From positions 1 to 47,711 of the forward strand of contig JAFVTT010000046.1 of assembly GCA_017503065.1 (NCBI GenBank): a DNA stretch of 47,711 nucleotides. The letters run 5' to 3'. The first letter of the stretch is position 1, and the number at the start of each line of letters is the position of its first letter. Positions 33,270 through 41,669 of the stretch are shown piece by piece. The position numbers and the translations under genes are program-made. Source of the stretch: Bacteroidaceae bacterium (GTDB lineage: Bacteria > Bacteroidota > Bacteroidia > Bacteroidales > Bacteroidaceae). The notes beneath the pieces are model-generated. The model was not told the origin of the DNA and did not search any database. It saw only the letters and a program-made list of their open reading frames with translations.

Positions 33270-36125
33270 TCATTTTTTGGGGGGATTCTTGTTGAACTTA
33301 TATGCTACGCGAAACATTGCATAGCGTGGCATACAAAGTTGCCATGTCTCAATTCGTCCCTGACCATTGACAACATAACGAGTATTGGATATTTGATTGA
33401 GGATGTCAATGGCATCTAGCTTAACAATGAGTTTCCCTTTTAAAAAAGGTCTTGAAACGGAAGCATTCCATACCAATTCGTCTGTATTCATGGATGATTC
33501 TTCGTAACCACGTCTGCTGTACATTTTCAAGTCGCTTGATAATTGTATCTTCCATGGAAGAATGTACTGACCACTAATGCCATAACTATAATCAAAAGCG
33601 AAGATGTCATTATAGTTTTTTAGCTCACGCTTTGTTACATTCCACGCAAAATCGCCAATGGCCTCCAATCGCAAGCTTCCCTTATTGTATGAAAGCGTCA
33701 GATTTTGCGAGGTGATATGATGACTCACTTGGTTCTGTACGCTTGTGGTAAAACCTTCCACTCTCGTAAGGTCAACATTATGTATATAGTCATAGGCGGT
33801 CTTACCTCTTAAAATCAAAAGCTTATCTGAGTCCAAGTAACGATTGAAGTTGACACTGGTCTTGCTATTCCAATTCCCTTTGACATTTTCAGGTCGGTAG
33901 GTGTAAACGCCTGTTGTGGAATTGTAGGTAAAGCCATTGGCTACTAGATTATCGAGAATGTTTATGTCAGCTTCTAACCAACAGGCAGAACCAAAGCGTC
34001 CTCGCATCACCTGAAGATGAAAGTGATGTCGCATGGAGCGTTTCAGGTCTGGATTGCCATTTGTAATAGCAAGAGGATCTGAGGTGTCTTGTATATCCAA
34101 CATTTGTTCAAGCGCTGGAGTAGATGATTTGCTGTCATAATTAAATCTGACGTCTATTCTTTTTTTATTGTTGGGGCGATATTGAAAATATGCCATGGGT
34201 TCTATCAGCCAATATCCACGTCGAATATCATGCCACATATTAGAGCGCAGGTGTTCGGCGTTTTCTCCCTTATACATAATATTAGCACTTACACCATACA
34301 GAAGGGTATGGCTCTTCGTATTCAGTGTACGTTTAATGGCAAGACATGTGTTATGTATTTGAGTCGAGTTACGATTCTTGTAGGTATTATTCACGTCTAT
34401 TGTTTGTTGGTATTCCATCTGTGAGGGCAGAATGCCAAAGTCAAGGCTGGATCCAATCTGGTCTAGTCGATAAAGAGGATTGTCTGTTTCAACATATTGA
34501 TGGGTATAATTATATCTGATAATAAAATACCAACTGTTGTAAAAATTAAACGTATAAGAGGCATTGCCACCATAGGAATAATTGTAGTGGCTATTAGGAC
34601 TATATCGATCCTGCCTGATTTCTGCCAGATTATTATCTGCGTAGGTTAGGTCGTACCGGCTGAACAAGTCTCGTTTTCCCTTGCAATAATTACCCAGAAG
34701 GGTGAATGAAAGGTCGTCTCCCCATGGCAATGTCTTATCCCATGTGATTTCTTGTCCAAGTTCGAGAGATGTCTGCTGGTATCGAGTTTGATTCAGAACC
34801 TTGTTAATGTTTATCCCACGCAAACCTGCAGAAACAGGTGAGGAGAACATAGAGTCCAGAATTTGCTTGCATGATCCGTATGCCGAAGGATTTGATAGAA
34901 ATGTTGCTGAGCGTGATATTCCGTCCGTATTCTGCTTCATGTAGTTTGCACTGGTTTCGGAAATAAGGGATATTTTACTGAATTCTAGTTTATTGCTGAG
35001 CGATGTGGTAAATTCATTATTACGGCTTACCTGCTGAGCTCTACTGAATATACTTCCTTGTGACAGGAAGGTTTCCTGAGAGGTTCGTGTTTCATCTCTA
35101 TCATTACCCCAACTGACAGTTGCTTCTACATTCTCTGCGTACCGTCCATGCTTGTCATCGATGCTGAGACTACCGCCCAACATCTTTATTGCTTTTTCCC
35201 CAGTCTGGGTTCTTGAATTATCGCGCCACCCTTCCGCACCAGGCTGTCGAATATCATTTATGTTGTTTGCTCCACCAAAAAGCACTAAGCGTGAGTTATC
35301 CGTAAAACGCAACCCAAACAAGCGTGCCAGCCATCGCTCGTCTGTTCCACCGCCAAGCTCAACATTTGCAGTATACCCTATGGAGTATTCTTGCTTCATC
35401 TCCACATCCATCACATAGTCCTTCTCACCTGTATCACGATGCTTCATTTGGCTGGTTGGTACATCCTTCTCATAGAATTTCAGTTTATTGACCACATAGT
35501 ATGGCAGATTGTCCAACATCACGCGGTTTTTGCCCTTAAAGAAATCCTTACCGTTGAGCGTCAGGTAATCCACCTTGCGACCATTCATATAAATGGTTCC
35601 ATCTTCTTTCAGTTCGGCACTAGGTATCTGAGCGACCAAAGCATCCAGCATTGAACCCTCTGGTATTTTGAACGCTTGGGCATCTACAACAATGGTATCA
35701 CCTCTGTAAGCGAGTTGTACGCGTGTGGCTGTTACAGTAACCTCATTTAACGCCGTTTCCTTCATTTTGCGTTTCATAAGCAATTCGGGAAATTCGAAAT
35801 CAGACACACGAGATCGAACCTTCATTTCCACTCTTACCACTGAGGTTTCATAGTCAGGATGTTCTGCCTTCACTAAAAAGGTTTGTGGTTTCTTGGCAGC
35901 TGTTTTTGACCATAAAGCAGTATTTGTGTTATATATGTATCTGGTACGCATTGTGTCTATGAGCACCCCATTGCTATCAGCCAAAGTGATAAATACATCT
36001 GGAATGCCATGACGTGTAAAGGAGTCACTAACGTGTTGTGAAATGTATATTGAATCACGTTCTGCAGCAAATATACATAACGACTGAAGACAACACAGGA
36101 TAATCAATGTTCTAAGTTTATTCAT
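33270..36125 (-). CDS. TonB-receptor-like outer-membrane beta-barrel protein
   Basis: This 951-residue protein has a signal peptide (MNKLRTLIILCCLQSLCIFA), an N-terminal beta-sandwich domain (~25-115) in the place of the usual carboxypeptidase-regulatory-like domain, and a plug-like region. That region contains LNEVTVTATRVQLAYRGDTIVVDAQAFKIPEGSMLDALVAQIPSAELKEDGTIYMNGRKV (~126-185). A long barrel rich in alternating aromatic strands follows, of the Bacteroidetes outer-membrane beta-barrel type 3 family. The C terminus lacks a final aromatic because a short Lys/Pro tail follows YKFN. The gene is A+T-rich with codon use unlike the fucose and chaperone genes. It lies ~100 bp after a DUF3244-like gene on the same strand. 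Cargo is unknown. Confidence 0.85.
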   Translation of the reverse strand: MNKLRTLIILCCLQSLCIFAAERDSIYISQHVSDSFTRHGIPDVFITLADSNGVLIDTMRTRYIYNTNTALWSKTAAKKPQTFLVKAEHPDYETSVVRVEMKVRSRVSDFEFPELLMKRKMKETALNEVTVTATRVQLAYRGDTIVVDAQAFKIPEGSMLDALVAQIPSAELKEDGTIYMNGRKVDYLTLNGKDFFKGKNRVMLDNLPYYVVNKLKFYEKDVPTSQMKHRDTGEKDYVMDVEMKQEYSIGYTANVELGGGTDERWLARLFGLRFTDNSRLVLFGGANNINDIRQPGAEGWRDNSRTQTGEKAIKMLGGSLSIDDKHGRYAENVEATVSWGNDRDETRTSQETFLSQGSIFSRAQQVSRNNEFTTSLSNKLEFSKISLISETSANYMKQNTDGISRSATFLSNPSAYGSCKQILDSMFSSPVSAGLRGININKVLNQTRYQQTSLELGQEITWDKTLPWGDDLSFTLLGNYCKGKRDLFSRYDLTYADNNLAEIRQDRYSPNSHYNYSYGGNASYTFNFYNSWYFIIRYNYTHQYVETDNPLYRLDQIGSSLDFGILPSQMEYQQTIDVNNTYKNRNSTQIHNTCLAIKRTLNTKSHTLLYGVSANIMYKGENAEHLRSNMWHDIRRGYWLIEPMAYFQYRPNNKKRIDVRFNYDSKSSTPALEQMLDIQDTSDPLAITNGNPDLKRSMRHHFHLQVMRGRFGSACWLEADINILDNLVANGFTYNSTTGVYTYRPENVKGNWNSKTSVNFNRYLDSDKLLILRGKTAYDYIHNVDLTRVEGFTTSVQNQVSHHITSQNLTLSYNKGSLRLEAIGDFAWNVTKRELKNYNDIFAFDYSYGISGQYILPWKIQLSSDLKMYSRRGYEESSMNTDELVWNASVSRPFLKGKLIVKLDAIDILNQISNTRYVVNGQGRIETWQLCMPRYAMFRVAYKFNKNPPKK

Positions 36126-36222
36126 AATTTTTATTTAACCACATTAGAATCTGAAGTTCCAGAATATGTATTCGATTTGACTATCTTTTTTTGAATAAAG
36201 ATATGTTATTTAGAAATAACAT

Positions 36223-36501
36223 CTATGCCACAATACTAACCTCATACACTATCTCCTCTGTATTTACATCTATTATAGTGATTGAATTACACCAACCGGT
36301 ATTAGCAAATATTATTGTATTATTATTTTGGTAAACAACAGGTACTGAAACCAGTGATCTTGGACGCTCTTCATCGGTGGCAACGTCTTCACGAACAAAA
36401 TGAGTTGTAAGGTCGATAATTGGTAGTTCAACATCGGATGATGCATAAATTGATAAAATACTAATGATTCCAAAAAGGATACTAAGTGAAAACTTTTTCA
36501 T
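36223..36501 (-). CDS. Small secreted DUF3244-like protein
   Basis: This 92-residue protein has a signal peptide (MKKFSLSILFGIISILSIYA, cleavage after ~20-21) and a short beta-rich mature part ending NSITIIDVNTEEIVYEVSIVA. That resembles the Ig-like DUF3244 proteins of Bacteroides and Prevotella, often found beside TPR/HTH regulators and outer-membrane proteins. The family match is by pattern and moderately certain; the function is unknown. Being small, secreted and formerly close to a C39 transporter, it could be an exported signal or effector. It lies downstream of a pair of 16-bp repeats likely to control it. Confidence 0.65.
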   Translation of the reverse strand: MKKFSLSILFGIISILSIYASSDVELPIIDLTTHFVREDVATDEERPRSLVSVPVVYQNNNTIIFANTGWCNSITIIDVNTEEIVYEVSIVA

Positions 36502-36548
36502 GATTAAAAATTTTTAAATTGGGCTTATGGTTGTTGATTCTCTTTGTG

Positions 36549-36556
36549 TAAAAGTA
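36549..36556 (-). promoter_or_regulatory. Probable -7 box of the DUF3244/outer-membrane-protein operon
   Basis: On the minus strand TACTTTTA resembles TAnnTTTG with one change and lies ~50 nt before the start codon at 36501. No -33 box is present. A palindrome GGATT-T-AATCC (36569-36579) and then a 16-bp repeat (36590-36605) lie just upstream, as expected for an activator-dependent promoter. Confidence 0.4.
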
Positions 36557-36589
36557 TGACATATGATTGGATTTAATCCCATTTTTTCA

Positions 36590-36675
36590 TTACACTTTTT
36601 ACACTGCAATAAAAAGTAGAAGGGGTATTTGTTAGTATATCAATATATTATCTTTTACTTTACACTTTTTACACT
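36590..36675 (-). repeat. Pair of exact 16-bp direct repeats, candidate regulator-binding sites
   Basis: TTACACTTTTTACACT occurs at 36590-36605 and 36660-36675, exactly 70 bp apart. Read on the minus strand each is AGTGTAAAAAGTGTAA, itself a direct repeat of GTGTAA with 10-bp period (one helical turn), suited to a tandem-bound protein. They lie between the terminator of the TPR/HTH regulator gene and the DUF3244 promoter. Confidence 0.6.
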
Positions 36676-36700
36676 CAAGGTATATTGGTTATTGGGTATA

Positions 36701-36750
36701 TAAAAATCACCCTATCTCCCAATTTATATTTAAAATTGAAAGATAGGGTG
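36701..36750 (-). terminator. Terminator of the TPR/HTH regulator gene
   Basis: CACCCTATCT and AGATAGGGTG (36708-36717 and 36741-36750) form a perfect 10-bp stem, with further CAATTT/AAATTG pairing inside. On the minus strand the stem is followed by ATTTTTATA. It begins 27 nt after the stop codon. Confidence 0.8.
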
Positions 36751-36776
36751 TGATTGTTTAGCAGTGTTCGTGTTGG

Positions 36777-38549
36777 CTACTTCAAGGACATGAGGTGAGA
36801 ATCAAGTGTCTTGGCCCCTTGTGTTCCAAACAATTTTTGATTGACTGACGATTTAAGATTGGTGATTCGTTGCGAACTAAGTCCTAAGAGCAGTGATATT
36901 TCCGATGGAATGAATCGAAAACGAATCAAGATACTTATGATAATTTCTGTATGAGAAAGTCCTTTGGAGGCATCTGTAATATTAGCATAGAATTTTGGGA
37001 ATGCATTTTGAGCTGTGACAAGAAGACAATTTAATTCATTAGGTGTTGCTTTTTGAGCATGCGAAGAAAGAGAATGCAGACGCTTTGCAATATCGCATGC
37101 GAATATTGCACGTTCGTCACTCCATTGCTCAACACTCTGCTCATTGTCTTGATAAATGGCAAGTGCCGTTTGGAGTTTCTGTATTTCGCTCTCCTTCTCC
37201 CTTTGAAATCTTTCGGAGTCTGTTTTAACTAATAGCAATTCGTCTGCAGATTTCTCTAGTTCATGTAACAACAACTGATACTCCTTGTTAGTCGCTATCT
37301 GTTTTTGTCGTTCTTTTTTTAGTCGCTTCTGGTAAATTGACCACGCAACAATGACAATAGTAGTGGCGAAAAACACCAACAAAATTATTATTACACGAAG
37401 ACGTGATGCCTTCTGCTCTGCGTTCAGGGCCTGCTCTTGAATCTTTGTATAGTTGTAAAGTGATTGAAAACGCAATAAATGCTCTGATGCTCTTGCCCGA
37501 ATGCTGGAGTCATTCCACTGACAATACAGATTGGCATATTTAATAACAGAATCTGCTTGATGCTTGTAAGAATAAGCTTCGGATAGTCCTTTAAAAGCTC
37601 CCTCTCTAAGGTCATATTTACCAACAGTATACAATGAACGTATGTTGATTAATCTTATCAACTTTTGGAACATCATGATTGCCGAATCTGGCTGTTCTAT
37701 AAGATTGTAATAAAGACCTTTTCTATAAAAATGTGTAATATCAATAATTTTTTCATCTGGTGTGAGTGGTTGGATATTCATCTTTTGCTCGTATTCACGT
37801 AATAACGAGTCTGCACTTAACGCATTATTTGTCTCTATATGGTATTTTATCCTCATTGGATAAATAATCTTAGTTTGCTCTGGCAGTCCATGTTTATTAC
37901 AGAATTGGATAATACTATCTAGAATCATTAAAGATTGCAATGGCTGATGAGCATCATATAAAGTGCTTGCACGTAATCTCATAAGACGAAGCGCCGATAA
38001 GGTATCGCAAATCTGCCATGCCAATCGTTCTGCATGAGAATCAGCGATTCTTTCACTCTCAAATGCTGCAACACGTTGATATAATCCTCCCATCTGGCTA
38101 TAAACACGCATCAATGTGCTCAAATCGCAATCCTCATCGCTTTCGTCAACGGCATCTACAGCCAGATTCAGGTATTTCAGTGCCGAAAGCGCATCCTCTA
38201 AATCGCGGTATGCACACCCTGCCATGTAGTTTGCCATCATCTGCTCGTTGGCATTGCCATGGCGCCCATAATAGTCCACCAAACTTAGAACTATGCTATC
38301 TGTGGTAAAGTTAACATATGCCTTGTTCTGTGCCTGTGCATAAACAAGTTCATAGCGCATCTGTTGCGAACGAGGCCAATCTTCCTTGCTTTCCCGGATA
38401 TCATCAAGTACAGCAAGGGCAGAATCCGGCTTAGTGTTTAATAGCTGTTCTGCCTTAGTAATAATGGAATCTGCATGCTTGTCAGTGCATGAGAATAATA
38501 TGAATGCCAATATAAATAAGGACAAATAATGTATACGAAAGTGAGCCAT
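36777..38549 (-). CDS. TPR lipoprotein-like membrane regulator with C-terminal HTH
   Basis: This 590-residue protein starts with a lipoprotein-like signal (hydrophobic stretch then FS-C21). I use ATG 38549; an in-frame TTG at 38555 would add two residues. Residues ~25-365 are helical repeats of TPR type in the periplasm (NTKPDSALAVLDDI, EDALSALKYLNLAVDA). A transmembrane helix lies at 385-406 and a cytoplasmic coiled coil at ~405-465. The C-terminal domain (~530-580) reads LSHTEIIISILIRFRFIPSEISLLLGLSSQRITNLKSSVNQKLFG, a winged or LuxR-like helix-turn-helix. It is thus a one-component sensor that could read a periplasmic signal and bind DNA at the membrane. Its likely targets are the repeats upstream of the DUF3244 gene. 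The lipobox plus a second helix is odd, but I recall it in relatives. Confidence 0.8.
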   Translation of the reverse strand: MAHFRIHYLSLFILAFILFSCTDKHADSIITKAEQLLNTKPDSALAVLDDIRESKEDWPRSQQMRYELVYAQAQNKAYVNFTTDSIVLSLVDYYGRHGNANEQMMANYMAGCAYRDLEDALSALKYLNLAVDAVDESDEDCDLSTLMRVYSQMGGLYQRVAAFESERIADSHAERLAWQICDTLSALRLMRLRASTLYDAHQPLQSLMILDSIIQFCNKHGLPEQTKIIYPMRIKYHIETNNALSADSLLREYEQKMNIQPLTPDEKIIDITHFYRKGLYYNLIEQPDSAIMMFQKLIRLINIRSLYTVGKYDLREGAFKGLSEAYSYKHQADSVIKYANLYCQWNDSSIRARASEHLLRFQSLYNYTKIQEQALNAEQKASRLRVIIILLVFFATTIVIVAWSIYQKRLKKERQKQIATNKEYQLLLHELEKSADELLLVKTDSERFQREKESEIQKLQTALAIYQDNEQSVEQWSDERAIFACDIAKRLHSLSSHAQKATPNELNCLLVTAQNAFPKFYANITDASKGLSHTEIIISILIRFRFIPSEISLLLGLSSQRITNLKSSVNQKLFGTQGAKTLDSHLMSLK

Positions 38550-38575
38550 AAGCAATATTGGATTTTATTCGACAA

Positions 38576-38606
38576 CAAAGTTAACGAAAAATATTGTCTA
38601 AACAAG
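38576..38606 (-). promoter_or_regulatory. Promoter of the TPR/HTH regulator gene
   Basis: On the minus strand CTTG (38606-38603), a 19-bp spacer and TAACTTTG (38583-38576) fit the Bacteroidetes consensus with one change in the -33 box. The leader is about 20 nt. Confidence 0.6.
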
Positions 38607-38659
38607 GGAAAACTTGATTCATAGAGTTAAAAAAGAACAAAAAGCACGATATATAAAAT

Positions 38660-38747
38660 GTACCCAACGTTGAGTACAATTGTACTAAACGTTGGGGAGA
38701 AATGTACTGAACATTGAGGATTATTATACTAAACGTTCAGTTTATTT
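38660..38747. repeat. Four phased 22-bp repeats upstream of the TPR/HTH regulator gene
   Basis: Four contiguous 22-bp units begin at 38660, 38682, 38704 and 38726. Their cores read GTACCCAACGTTGAG, GTACTAAACGTTGGG, GTACTGAACATTGAG and ATACTAAACGTTCAG. The core is conserved while the seven following bases vary. The 22-bp period is close to two helical turns, so proteins bound to each core would sit on one face of the DNA. The array lies ~55 bp upstream of the regulator promoter and ~70 bp after the GH97 stop. Confidence 0.75.
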
Positions 38748-38814
38748 TTTTGAACAAGTATTTCCAAGGTTTATTTTCTTGTCCTAACGCTTTTAATAGC
38801 CGTAATGATCTTTC

Positions 38815-40773
38815 CTACAATGCTTCTAATGAAGCCGCATATCCACCATTACGAACCATGCGTATTTTGACGGTATCGCCCTTGCGGACCTCGCGGACAT
38901 TCTTTGTATAGTGCATTGCCTGTCTGTCGGCATTAGAACCATCCTCGAAGGAGGTCAGTTTATAGGTCTTGCCCTCAGCCAGGAAGTCCAGAACAACGTC
39001 CATCTCCAATGGTTCCTTACGCTCTGCTGTCATGCCGCCCAGATACCACTTGTCGGCATTGCGCTTGGCCAGAACCAGATGTTCGCCAAGTTTGGCATCA
39101 AGAACCTTGGTCTCGTCCCAAAGGACAGGAACGGAAGATATGAACTTGATGCAATCTTCGTTGTTGTAATACAATGTCGGGTTGTCTGCAAGCATCTGCA
39201 AACCTGACTCAAAGACAACGAACAGGGCCATCTGATAGGCTCTTGTACCTATTGATGCAGAGTTGGGACGACGTGCGGAGTAATTATCCGGTTGCATGCT
39301 GTTCATGGCACCAGGTGTGTACTCCATAGGTCCGACGGCGTTTCGGATGAAAGGCATGTAGATACTGTTCTCCGGTTTGCAATTGCCCATCTGCTCCATA
39401 CCGGTAACACCTTCGTAAGAGAGAAGGTTGGGATACATGTACTCGAGTCCTGCAGGCTTGAACGCACCATGATAATTGACAAAGATATGGTGCTTGGCGG
39501 CCTCCTTCACGGTTCTTTCATAGAAGTTGACCATCCACTGGTCGCTACGGTCCATGAAGTCAATCTTCACACCCTTGACACCCCACTTCTCGAACTGGGC
39601 AAACATGCCGGGATTCTCCTCCACACAACGCCAGGTGAGCCAGAGAATAACATCCACACCCACCTTCTTGCCGTGGGCTATGATTTCCATAAGGTCGCAA
39701 TCGGGGTTGGGAGTATAGGGGTCCATATTGTTCTTGGCCCAACCTTCGTCCATAACAATATATGGTATACCGTACTTGGATGCAAAGTCCATGAAATACT
39801 TGTAGGTTTCCACATTCAGACCTGCCTTGAAGTTCACGTCCGGACCATAGGGAACTGCGCCGTTCCACCACTCCCAACTGGCCTGACCGGGAACTATCCA
39901 CGAAACATCCTGCAACTTGCTGTCCTGAGCAAGACGGCAGGTCATGGTGTTTGTGACAAGTGCGGCTTCATCCTTGGCAATGACAAAATATCTCCAGGGG
40001 AAACTTCTTGTTCCCTGGGTCTTGGCAATGTAGGGATGACGCAAAAGCACGTCATTGCTCTTGTCGCTTCGGGGCTTTTCAACGGCAGGAACGCGGGGGA
40101 AGACGGATGAGAAACCATTGGCGTCGTTACTCCTGAAGAAAGGAGCAGGATAGTCGCACAGGTCTGACTCGCTCATCAGTATCTTAGTGCCTCCAGAAGT
40201 GATGGCCAGGACGGGATAATGTGCCATCTTTTGGAAACTCAGCCATTCGGAGGACTTGACAAAGGAGTAACGCTCCTCATAGGATGTCCTGTATCGGTCG
40301 CTCTGTTGCAGTACAAGTTGAGCATCCTGGGGGAAGAACACGGTTATGTCCTCGTGATTTACCTTAACCTCTCCCTTCAAAGATGTGACAAAGCGGTATG
40401 CGAGACCGTCGTTGTAAGCCCTGAATACAACGGAATAGTTGCCTTTCATTACCAGGGTCATCTCGTTGTAGTTGTTGGGTACTTCCGCAAACTTCAACTT
40501 CAGGAACGGACGTTTTACATCGTTGACCTTTTGACGCTTGACACTCTGGAGTTTGGGCAAAGAACCGAGTACATTGCCCTCAATATCCATGGACATACGG
40601 CAATCCGTCAACACTTTTTCCTCGCCGCAATAGACATCGTAGGTGATACCGTTGCCGATGCGTACATCAACCTTGATGTTGCCGTCGGGCGACGACACGC
40701 TCTTTACTGTCTGTGCAATGGCTGACACGGATAATGTCAGCAAACAAAGCATTAGGAAATAAAACTTTTTCAT
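38815..40773 (-). CDS. GH97 glycoside hydrolase, retaining alpha-galactosidase-like
   Basis: This 652-residue secreted enzyme has a signal peptide (MKKFYFLMLCLLTLSVSAIA) and the three GH97 parts: an N-terminal beta-sandwich (~22-285), a (beta/alpha)8 barrel (~290-560) and a C-terminal beta domain. Barrel motifs include SWEWWNG, VMDEGWAKNN, LWLTWRC and YHGAFKP. The motif GVKGVKIDFMDR places an Asp (D405) where retaining GH97 alpha-galactosidases have their nucleophile; SusB-type inverting enzymes lack it. E460 (GVTGME) is the matching acid/base candidate. Alpha-galactosidase is thus more likely than alpha-glucosidase, and the released galactose could enter the galM/galK pathway. It lies 8 bp after an esterase gene on the same strand. 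Confidence 0.88.
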   Translation of the reverse strand: MKKFYFLMLCLLTLSVSAIAQTVKSVSSPDGNIKVDVRIGNGITYDVYCGEEKVLTDCRMSMDIEGNVLGSLPKLQSVKRQKVNDVKRPFLKLKFAEVPNNYNEMTLVMKGNYSVVFRAYNDGLAYRFVTSLKGEVKVNHEDITVFFPQDAQLVLQQSDRYRTSYEERYSFVKSSEWLSFQKMAHYPVLAITSGGTKILMSESDLCDYPAPFFRSNDANGFSSVFPRVPAVEKPRSDKSNDVLLRHPYIAKTQGTRSFPWRYFVIAKDEAALVTNTMTCRLAQDSKLQDVSWIVPGQASWEWWNGAVPYGPDVNFKAGLNVETYKYFMDFASKYGIPYIVMDEGWAKNNMDPYTPNPDCDLMEIIAHGKKVGVDVILWLTWRCVEENPGMFAQFEKWGVKGVKIDFMDRSDQWMVNFYERTVKEAAKHHIFVNYHGAFKPAGLEYMYPNLLSYEGVTGMEQMGNCKPENSIYMPFIRNAVGPMEYTPGAMNSMQPDNYSARRPNSASIGTRAYQMALFVVFESGLQMLADNPTLYYNNEDCIKFISSVPVLWDETKVLDAKLGEHLVLAKRNADKWYLGGMTAERKEPLEMDVVLDFLAEGKTYKLTSFEDGSNADRQAMHYTKNVREVRKGDTVKIRMVRNGGYAASLEAL

Positions 40774-40781
40774 ACTATTGA

Positions 40782-41600
40782 TTATTTGGTTTTCTTATTA
40801 AAACAATCGGAGAAATACATGAACTGGTACTTGATGTTCCTGAGCCAATAGGTCCATGAATGTCCTCCAGGACGTACATAGTAATCATGGGGAATGCCCT
40901 CCTTAAGCAACTTGTCGTGCATGTTGCAATTTACTTTATAGAAGAAATCGCCTGTGCCACACTCGAAAACAATGTTCATTGAACCGGGAGTGAGAAGATG
41001 GGTCATGTTGATGACAGTATTCTCTTCCCATCTTTCAGGATACTGCTCGTAAGCACCGAGCCGGCCGGCAATGTTCCAGTTCTTGGGGAATGGGCGTATG
41101 TCCAATCCACCGGAAAGACTGCCCATGCAGGAAAAAGTGTCCTGATGTTTCATGGCGATGTAAAATGCACCATGTCCGCCCATGGAAAGACCGGTGATGG
41201 CCCGACCCTTCCTGTCCTTGATGGTAAAATAGCAACTGTCTACATACGAAACCAATTCCTTGGAGACAAATGTTTCATAGCGGTACTCCTTTACTACCGG
41301 GCTGTCGAAATACCAACTGTCATAACCTCCATCCGGCATGATGACGACAAAGTTGTACATGTCGGCAAGCCTTCCCACTACACCTTCACGCGACCAACTC
41401 GTGTATTTGTCGCTAAAACCGTGAAGCAAATATATTACCGGATGCTCTGTGGTGTCGGAATATTCGCTTGGCAGGATTATATTGACAGGCACGTTCTTGT
41501 TCATGCCATTGCTCCATACCGTTACCGTCTTCTCGGAATATGCCCTGGCGAAGAGAGGAAACAGGAAAAGGAGCAGGGGGACAAATTTAATGCTTTTCAT
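40782..41600 (-). CDS. Secreted putative esterase (esterase D/feruloyl-esterase-like fold)
   Basis: This 272-residue protein has a signal peptide (MKSIKFVPLLLFLFPLFARA) and a single alpha/beta-hydrolase domain of the putative-esterase family that includes CE1 enzymes. YLLHGFSDKYTSW forms the oxyanion region, the nucleophile is in GLSMGGHGA, the acid is probably in FECGTGDFFY, and the His is in RPGGHSWTYW. I start at ATG 41600, because the four residues before it (from 41612) would precede a complete signal peptide. It is upstream of and nearly touching the GH97 gene, so the two probably deacylate and cleave the same glycan. Confidence 0.85.
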   Translation of the reverse strand: MKSIKFVPLLLFLFPLFARAYSEKTVTVWSNGMNKNVPVNIILPSEYSDTTEHPVIYLLHGFSDKYTSWSREGVVGRLADMYNFVVIMPDGGYDSWYFDSPVVKEYRYETFVSKELVSYVDSCYFTIKDRKGRAITGLSMGGHGAFYIAMKHQDTFSCMGSLSGGLDIRPFPKNWNIAGRLGAYEQYPERWEENTVINMTHLLTPGSMNIVFECGTGDFFYKVNCNMHDKLLKEGIPHDYYVRPGGHSWTYWLRNIKYQFMYFSDCFNKKTK

Positions 41601-41669
41601 AAAGTGCATCATGCTGATTTCATGGTTCTAAGGTAATATATATTGCCGGCACTCTGGCCAATTCCCCTG

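Noticed and set aside
38815..40773. SusB-type inverting alpha-glucosidase
   Set aside because: The barrel motif keeps an Asp at the retaining nucleophile position; SusB lacks it. Activity remains untested.
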